Shown: positions 1-8,518 of the stretch, piece after piece
Layout of the letters: the number at the start of each line of letters is the position of its first letter
Numbering within the stretch: position 1 is the first letter of the stretch
Source: Hwangdonia lutea
GTDB lineage: Bacteria > Bacteroidota > Bacteroidia > Flavobacteriales > Flavobacteriaceae
DNA: 64,000 nt
Direction of reading: 5' to 3'
NCBI RefSeq assembly: GCF_032814565.1
Contig: NZ_CP136521.1
Coordinates: 902,501-966,500, forward strand
Notes under the pieces: model-generated
What the model was told of the DNA's origin: nothing
The model's input: only the letters and a program-made list of their open reading frames with translations
The model's database searches: none
Made by a program: the position numbers and the translations under genes

Positions 1-1857
1 TTGCCGGATTTTTGCGTTTATAAAGAAATCCAGTCGTGGGAAGTTGCCGTATTCTTTTTCGGTTTGTACGTAGAATTCTGCCAACAGCGGATCGTAGGCA
101 TTCATGTTATATGCGGTGAAATAGTTGAATGTTACGCCTGTTTGCAAATACATGGCTTTTTTAAATACGTGGCTGGCGTAGTATATGGTGTTGCGCGTGG
201 TGAGCTCTGGTACGTTGAGCACCTTGTTTTCGTCTTGGGTGTTTTGGTACATTACCGTGTTATGCAGTGCGAATTTGCCAACTTTTATTTCTTTTTCTAA
301 TTTAACCCTGAGATAGCTTATGGTTTTGTTGTTTTGAAAGGGTTTGATTGGAACAAACTCGCCTTCTGGAATGCCTGTGCTGTCTCTTTTAAAATATGTG
401 TGATCGGTTATGGTTGAATAATCGACTAATATATTGGCTATTTTTTTTGATTTTAATTGAAATGCCAATTGTTGGGTTTCGGTATTGTTGAAATTGTTTT
501 GCCAATTGTAGTTTACGTGATTGCTTTGGTATAGCAATGCATTGTAATTTGGTGCTTTGGAGCTGTGGTTTAAGGATGCTGTTGCCGATAAATCGTTATT
601 TAATTTGAATGTGGCGTGTGCTTTTATAAAATTTCCTTCGAAATCGCCAGAAACATTTAGGCCCAATTCGCCGTGTAGTTCGAATTTTTTAAATTGCTTG
701 TGGTATTTTCCGCCTGCTGAAAACACATCGCCTTTTAACCTATTGGCTATGGTGTTGCCATTTAAAACAACCACTTTGTTATAACCGTAGTTGTAATTGT
801 TGTTGCTGATATTAAATTGTAAATCGCCTATTATATTATTGCTAAAATTTAATTGGAGTTGGTTGTATAGGTTTTCGAGCGTGACGCGATCTCTGAATTT
901 TGAACTTGAAAAGGCCGTCCCAAAAAAACTTGTATTAGCACTTGACTGGTCGTATTGAAACGATTTATCTTTTAAGGATATTATATGACCTATGCTTAGT
1001 TTATTTTTTGAAAGCGAATCTTTTTTGTTTATGATATTATAGGTATGCTCTAAATGGAAGCGTTTGCCTTTTAGAATGTTTTCTGCATTTTCGAAATTGA
1101 CTTCTAAGATTGAACGGTCTAAAAATTCTTCTACACCGTTTTCGAAATTCTCAACCATAATATCTTGTAGCCCTCCGTTTTCTTGATTTAACAAATCTTG
1201 AGTCACCATGTGTGCTCTTGCTACATAACGCTTATTTTTTGTTTGATAGTTTGTTGTAAACCTAAAATTACCGGTACTGGTTAAAAGGTGTTGGTATTTG
1301 CCTAAGGACCGTAATCCTTTATAAGCTATTGAAAAATTAAACTGAGGTGATGTATTTACCGTAAAAAAGGAATCGGCAAGTTGCCCTTGCTCGAAAGCGG
1401 ATTTGTAGAGCAATTCGGTTAATGGAGTTGGTACGCGATAATAGTTAATATCTTGAATTTCCATATAATTAAAATGCCTCGCCCGTGCACCGAAACTTGG
1501 CATTAAACTGGTGTTTTCGAAATTATATGTTAAGCTGTTGTAGGTTTGCCCCAAGTTTGAAAAGGGCATTAATCCGAAATTATCTTTTCGAAGGTAATTA
1601 AATTTATACTCCTTTAGTATGGTTAAGGTGGTGTCAACAAAAGTGGTGTCGTTTTTATGGGAGATTATTAAGTAATCCGTTATAACTGTTTCAGGTTTTT
1701 CAATATTTCTACTTTTAGATTTTCTACTTAAATCTTTATTCAATAAAGAGTCTTGTGGTTCAATAACGGTGCCTTGTGCTTTGTTTAATTTTCTTTCTTG
1801 AGATACTGAAATATTTACCGAAAATATTATAAATAAGAATAAGACGCGTTTCTTCAT
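1..1857 (-). CDS. Putative porin, C-terminus cut by window edge
   Basis: An open frame runs from an ATG at 1857 to the first base of the window, giving 619 residues with no stop, so the C-terminus lies outside. The N-terminus (MKKRVLFLFIIFSVNISVSQ) is a signal peptide ending in the SQ typical of flavobacterial exported proteins. After a short Ser/Lys-rich linker the chain alternates polar and aromatic residues with many Asn and Tyr, as in outer-membrane beta-barrels. It resembles the large putative porin family of Bacteroidota (PF14121-like); I assign that from overall pattern, not from a catalytic motif. It lies downstream of the SUS-like genes on the same strand but is separated from them by a strong hairpin, so it is probably transcribed separately. 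The first 300 bases also hold an antisense frame that I regard as a shadow. Confidence 0.7.
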   Translation of the reverse strand, partial: MKKRVLFLFIIFSVNISVSQERKLNKAQGTVIEPQDSLLNKDLSRKSKSRNIEKPETVITDYLIISHKNDTTFVDTTLTILKEYKFNYLRKDNFGLMPFSNLGQTYNSLTYNFENTSLMPSFGARARHFNYMEIQDINYYRVPTPLTELLYKSAFEQGQLADSFFTVNTSPQFNFSIAYKGLRSLGKYQHLLTSTGNFRFTTNYQTKNKRYVARAHMVTQDLLNQENGGLQDIMVENFENGVEEFLDRSILEVNFENAENILKGKRFHLEHTYNIINKKDSLSKNKLSIGHIISLKDKSFQYDQSSANTSFFGTAFSSSKFRDRVTLENLYNQLQLNFSNNIIGDLQFNISNNNYNYGYNKVVVLNGNTIANRLKGDVFSAGGKYHKQFKKFELHGELGLNVSGDFEGNFIKAHATFKLNNDLSATASLNHSSKAPNYNALLYQSNHVNYNWQNNFNNTETQQLAFQLKSKKIANILVDYSTITDHTYFKRDSTGIPEGEFVPIKPFQNNKTISYLRVKLEKEIKVGKFALHNTVMYQNTQDENKVLNVPELTTRNTIYYASHVFKKAMYLQTGVTFNYFTAYNMNAYDPLLAEFYVQTEKEYGNFPRLDFFINAKIRQ

Positions 1858-1906
1858 AGCTTAACTTTACAAAGCAAAAGTAATTATTTGAACGTTAATT
1901 TTAAGT

Positions 1907-1965
1907 AAATATTTTAAATAAAGAAAGCCAGCTAAAATAGCTGGCTTTCTTTATTTAAAATATTT
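1907..1965 (-). terminator. Long perfect hairpin terminator
   Basis: Two 28-base arms (1907-1934 and 1938-1965) are exact reverse complements around a 3-base AAA loop. The inner stem carries AAGCCAGCTA/TAGCTGGCTT and the outer stem is A/T-rich, so a U-rich tract follows the GC core on either strand. It starts 13 bases after the stop of the 1978-2727 lipoprotein gene and should end the susC-susD-lipoprotein transcript. It also lies 50 bases upstream of the porin start. Confidence 0.85.
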
Positions 1966-1977
1966 CAGTACCTCTTA

Positions 1978-2727
1978 TTAAATAGAAATAGAAAATGATT
2001 GTGACTCTCCACTTCCATAAGCAGGGCCTCCAGATATTACTACATTACCATTTTGAGAGAGCTCGTAAAGTGCTCCTCCATCTCCATATGCATCTTCTAT
2101 ATTAAATGTGTAATCACCAGAAATTAAACAGACCTCTGTACTGAAAGAAGTCATTCCATCATAACCAGAACCTGATGCCACCTCTAATCCGTTAGCATCG
2201 TTAGTTATTGACCAACTTAATTCTTCTGGCCACGAATCGAATGTAAAGCTCACCGTTGTTAATTGCGGCCCTGACAGTGGGCATACCGCCGTATAATTAA
2301 TGGTATGACTTGGTCTGGACGTATTAAGAAACGACCCGTCATCTGGCAATGCTAAATCAAACACCAATGTTCTTGTTGGACCAATTGGCATTTCAATAAA
2401 ATTAAAGCTGATTTCCTCTGAACCTACTGTTTCCCCTGCCGGAATAGTTATGGTACCACTAAAGTTATATTCAGCCGGCAAACCCGTAGATAGTTCTGTG
2501 TTTAAAACAGCAGTTATTGTTCTTGCCGCATTTGACGCTGTTGTTGATTGCACTTCAATAGCGTATGTTGCGCCAGTCTCTTCTACTTGAATATTTGCGT
2601 CTGCGACTGCATTAAATGATATAGCAGCAGGTATTTCCACTGGCAGCACGCCTTCCTCTTCACAACTTACGATTGTAAACGCAAGCATCGATAAAAAAAG
2701 AAAACCGTATATTAATTTATTTTTCAT
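1978..2727 (-). CDS. SUS-associated outer-membrane lipoprotein
   Basis: The protein has 249 residues. A lipoprotein signal peptide ends at Cys22 (FTIVSC), followed by an acidic EEE stretch consistent with surface export of lipoproteins in Bacteroidota. Residues about 30-140 read like an immunoglobulin/Calx-beta fold (for example GTITIPAGET, then EISFNFIE). The C-terminal part has Cys149 and Cys190, which may form a disulfide, and an Asp/Gly loop DAYGDG at 212-217 that looks like a calcium-binding turn. It is the third gene of the susC-susD unit, starting 20 bases after the susD stop. Position and lipobox suggest an accessory surface glycan- or ligand-binding lipoprotein; the ligand cannot be read from sequence. 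No enzyme motif is visible. Confidence 0.75.
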   Translation of the reverse strand: MKNKLIYGFLFLSMLAFTIVSCEEEGVLPVEIPAAISFNAVADANIQVEETGATYAIEVQSTTASNAARTITAVLNTELSTGLPAEYNFSGTITIPAGETVGSEEISFNFIEMPIGPTRTLVFDLALPDDGSFLNTSRPSHTINYTAVCPLSGPQLTTVSFTFDSWPEELSWSITNDANGLEVASGSGYDGMTSFSTEVCLISGDYTFNIEDAYGDGGALYELSQNGNVVISGGPAYGSGESQSFSISI

Positions 2728-2747
2728 ACTTGTATATTTTTAAATTA

Positions 2748-4211
2748 TTATAAAGGATTTTGGTCCTCATCATTAATTTCCACGTTAGCATCTAACTCTT
2801 TCTTTGGAATTTGGAACAAGAACTCCTTAGCACCTGCAGCGAAATTGTCTTTACCAAAGGACGCATGGTTAGAACCTGGATAATCTCTTTCCAACGCTAC
2901 ATCGTTTCTTTTCATATCAAACCATGCAAAACCTTCCCCCCATAACTCTATTCGTCTTTGCAATAAAATTTCATCAATTAAAGCTTGACCTGTATTTGTA
3001 GATAACGTATAACCTGAATCTCTTGTGCTAACTAAATTATAAAGTACTTGAGCTGCTTGAGAATCGTTACCGCTTCTTGCCAAAGCTTCGGCCTCAATAA
3101 GGTACATCTCGGCTACACGCATATACACGTAATCGCCTTCAAAAAATGTGAAATCCCTGAACTTATAATTAATGTATGTGCCATCGTCTGCAAATGCTTG
3201 TTTTCTCGCATCTGAAGCCGGTATAGCATCATATAATCTCTTGTCTATCGTTTTATGCACACCTAATAATCCTGCATAACCTTGATTTAAACTTGCTACT
3301 TGGGAAAAGAATGATGCATAAACCGTAGAAGATTCTCCATTGATATCAGATCCCCATAACCATTCTGAGTTGGATATTTGCGAAAAGCCTTCATTTAACC
3401 AAGCAGAAGAGGTCATTAAAGAACCGGCCGCTTTAGCCTCTGAAGCCATTTGGGCACATTTCGTATCGTTGGTTCCTGTTTCCAACAACACTCTAGCATA
3501 AATACCTGCTATTACAGATTTATCTAGCTTTTCTTTAGTATCTCTTACATAGCCATCGGCTGCAGCATAAGCTTCTTCTAAATCAGACAATATTAAATCA
3601 TATACTTCTTGCACAGGAGTTCTAGATATATTACTTATTTCTTGCTCATAAGCATATAGTGGAATTCCAGGGGCCGATTGGTTCCCTTGATATTTGTGCT
3701 GGTATATTCTAATTAAATTAAAGTAACAATACGCTCTTAATGCTTGTGTTCTAGCTCTTAAATGGATAAGTCTATCGTCTGTAGCATCTGCTGGAATTTG
3801 ACTAATTACAGAGTTAACGTTATTGATTATTGAGTAATAGAAATTCCAAATTATCCTAGTTGTAGAAAAATCTTGGGTCCTCCCTCTGTAAGCATAATAA
3901 TTTCCCATCCAATGATCTGTAACTTGTACCATATCGTTAGACATCAAATCCAGACCTAAATTGATAGACATTTGACCGAAATCGTCATGTCTTCCACCTG
4001 TATCTTCAAAATTTGTAGAATACTCTCTAAAAAAGGCATACTGACCATCTTCAACACTGGTATTAATTGTTAAAAGTGCTTCCGGCGAAGAGTTTGCCAA
4101 ATCTTCTAGTTGCGTTTGTGTCACAAATCGTTTACCTTCTGTGTCAAGGAATTCTTTTTCACATGAGAATAAAGCAATTGCGAATAAACTTAATAAAATT
4201 TTCTTTTTCAT
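2748..4211 (-). CDS. SusD/RagB family nutrient-binding lipoprotein
   Basis: The protein has 487 residues. The signal peptide MKKKILLSLFAIALFSC ends in lipobox Cys17. SusD features follow: an N-terminal segment on loss of a ligand-gating loop, TPR-like helices around 130-230 (ARTQALRAYCYFNLIRIYQ is the usual helix after the first TPR), and a C-terminal RRIELWGEGFAWFDMKR block, which is the family signature. SusD proteins sit on the cell surface and cap the SusC channel to hand over oligosaccharides or peptides. The susC stop is only 3 bases upstream, so the two are surely cotranscribed. Substrate is unknown because no polysaccharide lyase, glycosidase or sulfatase lies beside the pair. Confidence 0.93.
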   Translation of the reverse strand: MKKKILLSLFAIALFSCEKEFLDTEGKRFVTQTQLEDLANSSPEALLTINTSVEDGQYAFFREYSTNFEDTGGRHDDFGQMSINLGLDLMSNDMVQVTDHWMGNYYAYRGRTQDFSTTRIIWNFYYSIINNVNSVISQIPADATDDRLIHLRARTQALRAYCYFNLIRIYQHKYQGNQSAPGIPLYAYEQEISNISRTPVQEVYDLILSDLEEAYAAADGYVRDTKEKLDKSVIAGIYARVLLETGTNDTKCAQMASEAKAAGSLMTSSAWLNEGFSQISNSEWLWGSDINGESSTVYASFFSQVASLNQGYAGLLGVHKTIDKRLYDAIPASDARKQAFADDGTYINYKFRDFTFFEGDYVYMRVAEMYLIEAEALARSGNDSQAAQVLYNLVSTRDSGYTLSTNTGQALIDEILLQRRIELWGEGFAWFDMKRNDVALERDYPGSNHASFGKDNFAAGAKEFLFQIPKKELDANVEINDEDQNPL

Positions 4212-4214
4212 AAT

Positions 4215-7200
4215 TTAAAATTTAAGGTTTAAACCAAATGTAATATTTCTTACTAACGAGAAGTTAGTATCAGAATTAAGTCCCGTAACACTTAATCTTG
4301 GATCATAGCCTTGTCTTTTAGACCATAAATAAACATTTCCTGCATTAAGATATAGTCTTGCAGACGTTAACCCTAACTTTTCAGTAACATTGTCGTTTAA
4401 ATTATACGATATGTTAACATCCTGTAAGCTTAAGTAATCTGATTTAATTAATCTTATGTTAGATGTTGCATAGTAATTTAAATCATTATTAGGCACTACT
4501 AAGGGTAAAGATGCTGTTGGGTTATCAATGGTCCAAGTGTTAAATACATCTTTATGTAAGTTCTCACCTGCTTCCCCTGATAACAATTCAATATACGTAT
4601 TATCTCTACCGTATCCTCCAAACTGATAAGCAAAATGTAAACCTAAGCTAAAGTTCTTATAGCTAAAGCTGGTTCCAAAACCACCATATAATTCAGGCAA
4701 TGCGCTTTTACCGATAAAATACTCATCGGCATCAGCCCAATCTTCGGTAATCTCACGTTCACCAGTTGCCACACCATTAGCATCCAAAATATTTTTGTAA
4801 AACAAAGCAGCTCCATTATTAGGATTCACTCCTGCATATTCCCTAGAATAATACTCAAACTGAGATCTTCCTACCTCAAGCTCGAAAGCTCCATTTTCAA
4901 TTCTTGGTCTCTCTTCAGGCATTTTTGTTATTTCGTTTTCGTAATGCGTAGCATTTACATTTATAGACCAATTTACATTCTCAGAACGAATAATTTCAGC
5001 ATTAAGAGTAGCTTCATATCCTACATTTTCCATATCCGCTACGTTTTGGGGGTAGTTTGGGAGACCTTCTGATGGAGGTAAAGGCCTATAAAATAATAAA
5101 TCAGATACTTTTCTCGTAAAATACTCCGCGTCTAAAGTTATTCTGTTATCAAATAACCCAAGTTCAAAACCTGCGTTAAAGTTGGTTGATGTTTCCCAGG
5201 TCAAATCAGGATTCCCAAGATAAGTCGCTGAAAGAGCAATGCTCCCATTATTGTTAGTAACCGTAAATTGATCTTCATACGTTATGTAATTTCTACCTAT
5301 ATTATCTGGATAAATTATCCTATCGTTACCTTGTTGCCCAATGCTGGCTTTAAATTTTAATTCCGTTAACCAATCTGCATTATCCATGAATGATTCTTGA
5401 GATATTCTCCAAGCCGCTCCAGCTCCATAAAAATCTCCCCATCTGTTATCAGGGTGAAACACTGAAGATGCATCTCTTCTGTAACTTGCATTGATGAAAT
5501 ACTTATCATTAAAATCATAATTTACTCTTGACAAGTAACCTTCAATACCGTAATCAAATTCATAGTTATTGATATACTGGAAATTCACACCATAGTCTAG
5601 CACCGATTCATTTGGCAATAAAAACGTTGTTTTTTGTGCATCTAAATATACGAATTTCTCCTCACTTGACTCATGCCCAATTAATACATCCACACTGTGG
5701 TTTCCAAAATTCTTTTTCCAAGTTAATAACTGCTGATGTGTTACCGTAAAATCTCTAGAAGCTCTAGGTGTTGACCTTCCTCCAACACCAAATGCATCAC
5801 CACCAAGTGGTGTGTCAAAACTCACTCTATTATCATGACGTAAGTCTGCAGAAACATTATAACGAAATGAGAAATCATTTAAAAAGTCATACTTTAAGAA
5901 AATATTTCCATTTAAGTTGTCAGCTGTTCTTCTTTTGATATCTAGTAATGTCGTTGCATAAGGGTTAGCAAAAGCGGCATACCTTCTAATTTGTGGTGTT
6001 CCTGTTTGCCCATCACCATAATCGTAAACATGAACGCCGTTGCTATCCAAAACAGGAGAACCATCTAAATTATAACCAAATACTGGATAAATTGGTGCAA
6101 TGGAACGCGTCCATGTAAAAGCACCAGCATACCCTCCCTGATCTGGAATATTTTGGCTCGTGTGCGCATAATTGATTGTCCCACCAAGAGTTAAGTTCTC
6201 TTTAATGGTTTGCTCTAAAGACATATTAGCCGTAACTCTTTCAAAATTAGATTTGATCGTGTATGCCTTATCATCTTGATGTCCAAGAGAAAAATAGTAT
6301 TTTGAGTTATCACTTCCTCCAGAAACACTTAAAAAGGTTTTTGTTGAAAATGTATTATTAAACATATAATCATCCCAATCATCATGGTATAATAAATTTG
6401 CGCTAGGGTTTAATTTACCCGTGGCAGGATTTATCAATTGATCATCTGGCACGTCGTAATTGTTGTACCCTAAACTATAGCCAGAACCAATATTATCTTG
6501 AATTAAGTTTGCTGCAGCTAAATTAGCCGCATCTGTAGGCGTCTCACCTGAATTAATCAAGAAATTCTTCATCGCTAAAAAGTGTGCCTCATAATACATA
6601 CCCGGATCCTTAATCACGTCATAATCCTTTGCAGCTCTTGTTATGTATGTAGTACTCACATCTAAGTTTACAGAAACAGCATCCCTCTTTCCTTTTTTAG
6701 TAGTAATAATAATTACACCATTAGACCCTCTACTACCATATAAAGCACCAGCAGCAGCATCCTTTAACACTGTAAATGATTCAATATCGTTTGAATTTAT
6801 TGAATTGATATCCCCTTGAAATGGCACTCCGTTTACTACATATAAAGGAGCGCTACTTGCGTTAACCGATCCTACACCTCTAATTCGTACAGACGGTGCA
6901 GCTCCAGGTTGTCCAGAATTATTAAAAACCTGAACACCACCAACTTTACCAACAATACCTTGTACCACATTAGAAGTCGCAATTTGCTCTAAGGCTTCAG
7001 TTTTTACGACACCCACTGAACCTGTAAGCGCCTCTTTCTTTTGTGTACCGTAAGCAACAACAACCACTTCATCCAAAGCAGCTACGTCCTCCTCCATGGA
7101 AACGTTAATGGTGTTGCTTGCTCCAATTGTAGATTCAATGTTTTTCATTCCTACAAATGAAAAAACCAGAACTTCACCAGTAGAAGCTTTAATGGTGTAT

Positions 7201-7382
7201 TTACCATCAAAATCTGTTTGTGCTCCTCTAGTCGTTCCTTTTACTAATACGCTTACTCCAGGCAGCGGCAAACCATCCATAGATGATATTACTTCTCCTG
7301 AAATCGTTTTCTCTTGTGCATTAGAGAATTGAATTGAAAACGCCATTATTAGCGTTAACAACCATGTCAACTTTAATTTCAT
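4215..7382 (-). CDS. SusC/RagA family TonB-linked outer-membrane protein
   Basis: The protein has 1055 residues, usual for SusC. A signal peptide (to about residue 22, SNAQ) precedes a carboxypeptidase-regulatory-like domain (about 25-105, with VSVLVKGTTRGAQTDFDGKYTI). A TonB-box-like DEVVVVAYGTQKK region and a plug domain follow (about 115-235, containing VRIRGVGS, PLYVVNGVPF and GSRGSNGVIIITTKKGK). The remainder is a beta-barrel ending in the aromatic NLKF. It lacks the N-terminal STN domain used for anti-sigma signalling, so control by a FecI/FecR pair is not expected. It works with the SusD lipoprotein for TonB-driven uptake across the outer membrane. A tonB-exbB-exbD set is also in this window (30256-32209), but any partnership is inference. 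Confidence 0.95.
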   Translation of the reverse strand: MKLKLTWLLTLIMAFSIQFSNAQEKTISGEVISSMDGLPLPGVSVLVKGTTRGAQTDFDGKYTIKASTGEVLVFSFVGMKNIESTIGASNTINVSMEEDVAALDEVVVVAYGTQKKEALTGSVGVVKTEALEQIATSNVVQGIVGKVGGVQVFNNSGQPGAAPSVRIRGVGSVNASSAPLYVVNGVPFQGDINSINSNDIESFTVLKDAAAGALYGSRGSNGVIIITTKKGKRDAVSVNLDVSTTYITRAAKDYDVIKDPGMYYEAHFLAMKNFLINSGETPTDAANLAAANLIQDNIGSGYSLGYNNYDVPDDQLINPATGKLNPSANLLYHDDWDDYMFNNTFSTKTFLSVSGGSDNSKYYFSLGHQDDKAYTIKSNFERVTANMSLEQTIKENLTLGGTINYAHTSQNIPDQGGYAGAFTWTRSIAPIYPVFGYNLDGSPVLDSNGVHVYDYGDGQTGTPQIRRYAAFANPYATTLLDIKRRTADNLNGNIFLKYDFLNDFSFRYNVSADLRHDNRVSFDTPLGGDAFGVGGRSTPRASRDFTVTHQQLLTWKKNFGNHSVDVLIGHESSEEKFVYLDAQKTTFLLPNESVLDYGVNFQYINNYEFDYGIEGYLSRVNYDFNDKYFINASYRRDASSVFHPDNRWGDFYGAGAAWRISQESFMDNADWLTELKFKASIGQQGNDRIIYPDNIGRNYITYEDQFTVTNNNGSIALSATYLGNPDLTWETSTNFNAGFELGLFDNRITLDAEYFTRKVSDLLFYRPLPPSEGLPNYPQNVADMENVGYEATLNAEIIRSENVNWSINVNATHYENEITKMPEERPRIENGAFELEVGRSQFEYYSREYAGVNPNNGAALFYKNILDANGVATGEREITEDWADADEYFIGKSALPELYGGFGTSFSYKNFSLGLHFAYQFGGYGRDNTYIELLSGEAGENLHKDVFNTWTIDNPTASLPLVVPNNDLNYYATSNIRLIKSDYLSLQDVNISYNLNDNVTEKLGLTSARLYLNAGNVYLWSKRQGYDPRLSVTGLNSDTNFSLVRNITFGLNLKF

Positions 7383-7438
7383 ATAACAATTATTTTGAGT
7401 TAGTCAACCGCAAACATCTTAATAAAATATTAAATAAA

Positions 7439-7469
7439 CAAAGAATTACCTTAAAAAAACGTTAACAAA
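7439..7469 (-). promoter_or_regulatory. Possible promoter of the susC-susD locus
   Basis: Read on the minus strand, TTTG (7469-7466) is followed after exactly 19 bases by ATTCTTTG (7446-7439). The Bacteroidota sigma-70 pattern is TTTG-N19-TAnnTTTG; here the TTTG of the -7 box is intact but the TA is replaced by AT. It lies about 57 bases upstream of the susC ATG. Confidence 0.4.
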
Positions 7470-7640
7470 AGCAACAATTAACATTTACTTAAATATGTAT
7501 TTAATAAAAATACAAGGATATCAATTAATATATTTTTAAAATTATTTGTAAAATCTAAGAATTCAATAATCAAAAATGCATTTTTCACATAAATCGAAAT
7601 AATTTTATTATGTACGCATAATAAATAGCTGTAAAAATTA

Positions 7641-7648
7641 TAGATTTG
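7641..7648 (+). promoter_or_regulatory. -7 box (TAGATTTG) upstream of rnhB
   Basis: TAGATTTG matches the Bacteroidota TAnnTTTG box and lies 15 bases before the rnhB ATG, which implies a very short leader. I see no clear TTTG at the expected -33 distance, so the promoter is only half supported. Confidence 0.35.
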
Positions 7649-7662
7649 ACAATATTTATACC

Positions 7663-8271
7663 ATGTTATTAAAAAACTATTCAAATAAGGTATTGGAATG
7701 CGGAACGGACGAAGCCGGACGCGGTTGTCTTGCAGGACCCGTAACCGCTGCTGCCGTTATACTTCCACAAGACTTTTTAAATTCAATTTTAAACGATTCC
7801 AAACAGTTAAGCGAAAAAAAAAGAACACTTTTAAGGCCTTTAATAGAAACCGACGCCCTAACTTTTGGGGTTGCTCACATTTTTCAAGACGAAATAGACC
7901 GCATCAATATTCTTAACGCTTCAATTTTGGCCATGCATGAATCAATACATAAGCTAAAGCCTGTCCCAGAATATATTATAGTTGATGGTAACAAGTTCAA
8001 ACCTTATAACAATATTCCATTTAAAACCATAGTAAAAGGCGACAGTAAATATTTAAGCATTGCCGCCGCTTCTATTTTGGCAAAAACACATCGCGATTTA
8101 TATATGGATAAAATCCATGCGGAATTCCCCATGTACAATTGGAAACAAAATAAAGGTTATCCCACTAAAGAACATAGAGAAGCCATTAAGAAATATGGCA
8201 TAACAAAATACCACAGAAAATCGTTTAAGCTTTTGCCCGAGCAATCAAGCATTTTAAAACTGAAATTTTAG
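7663..8271 (+). CDS. rnhB: Ribonuclease HII
   Basis: The protein has 202 residues, the normal length of bacterial RNase HII. It cleaves RNA in RNA/DNA hybrids and removes single ribonucleotides misincorporated in DNA. The family signature DEAGRG is at 16-21 (acidic residues Asp16, Glu17); Asp108 in IIVDGN and Asp145 in KTHRD complete the four-carboxylate metal site. The conserved KGD (125-127), with [10 protein letters not shown] following, is also present. The ATG at 7663 gives a standard N-terminus. The next plus-strand gene begins about 250 bases downstream. Confidence 0.96.
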   Translation: MLLKNYSNKVLECGTDEAGRGCLAGPVTAAAVILPQDFLNSILNDSKQLSEKKRTLLRPLIETDALTFGVAHIFQDEIDRINILNASILAMHESIHKLKPVPEYIIVDGNKFKPYNNIPFKTIVKGDSKYLSIAAASILAKTHRDLYMDKIHAEFPMYNWKQNKGYPTKEHREAIKKYGITKYHRKSFKLLPEQSSILKLKF

Positions 8272-8277
8272 GTTTAG

Positions 8278-8300
8278 ATTCCCGCTTTCGCGATAATGAC
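8278..8300. repeat. Degenerate GC-rich palindromic repeat
   Basis: ATTCCCGCTTTCGCGATAATGAC resembles the intact copy at 61270-61292 (ATTCCCG...CGGGAATGAC), with the right arm decayed. It lies just after the rnhB stop. Related copies are at 47627-47643 and 49782-49804. Confidence 0.5.
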
Positions 8301-8518
8301 AATTTCAATTGAAACCTAAATGTAAGCCATTGAGAAATTTTTTTCGATTAAAACTTAATATTTAAGTTTAATTCTATTTGATTTTCTAATGCTTTCCATC
8401 TCATTTAAAGTGAAAAATATGTAGGTTTGTAAAATAGTTTCCGGTTTTAACGGTAGTAACAGTTTCAACAGTAACCTTGTGCCGAAGCCTCAAGGATTTT
8501 TTTAAAATAAGACCTTAC

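Larger units (their letters stand above)
7383..7662. other. AT-rich divergent intergenic region susC/rnhB
   Basis: This 280-base gap separates two divergent genes and is conspicuously AT-rich. It contains the candidate susC promoter (7439-7469) and the -7-like box for rnhB (7641-7648). A 68-codon minus frame inside it has low-complexity composition and no recognisable fold, so I do not call it. No RNA gene or strong hairpin is visible. Confidence 0.5.

Noticed and set aside
1-300. 99-codon plus frame at the left edge
   Set aside because: It is antisense to the porin-like frame that carries a signal peptide and is open to 1857.
7478-7684. 68-codon minus frame between susC and rnhB
   Set aside because: AT-rich low-complexity residues, overlaps the rnhB start and its -7 box, and has no recognisable domain.
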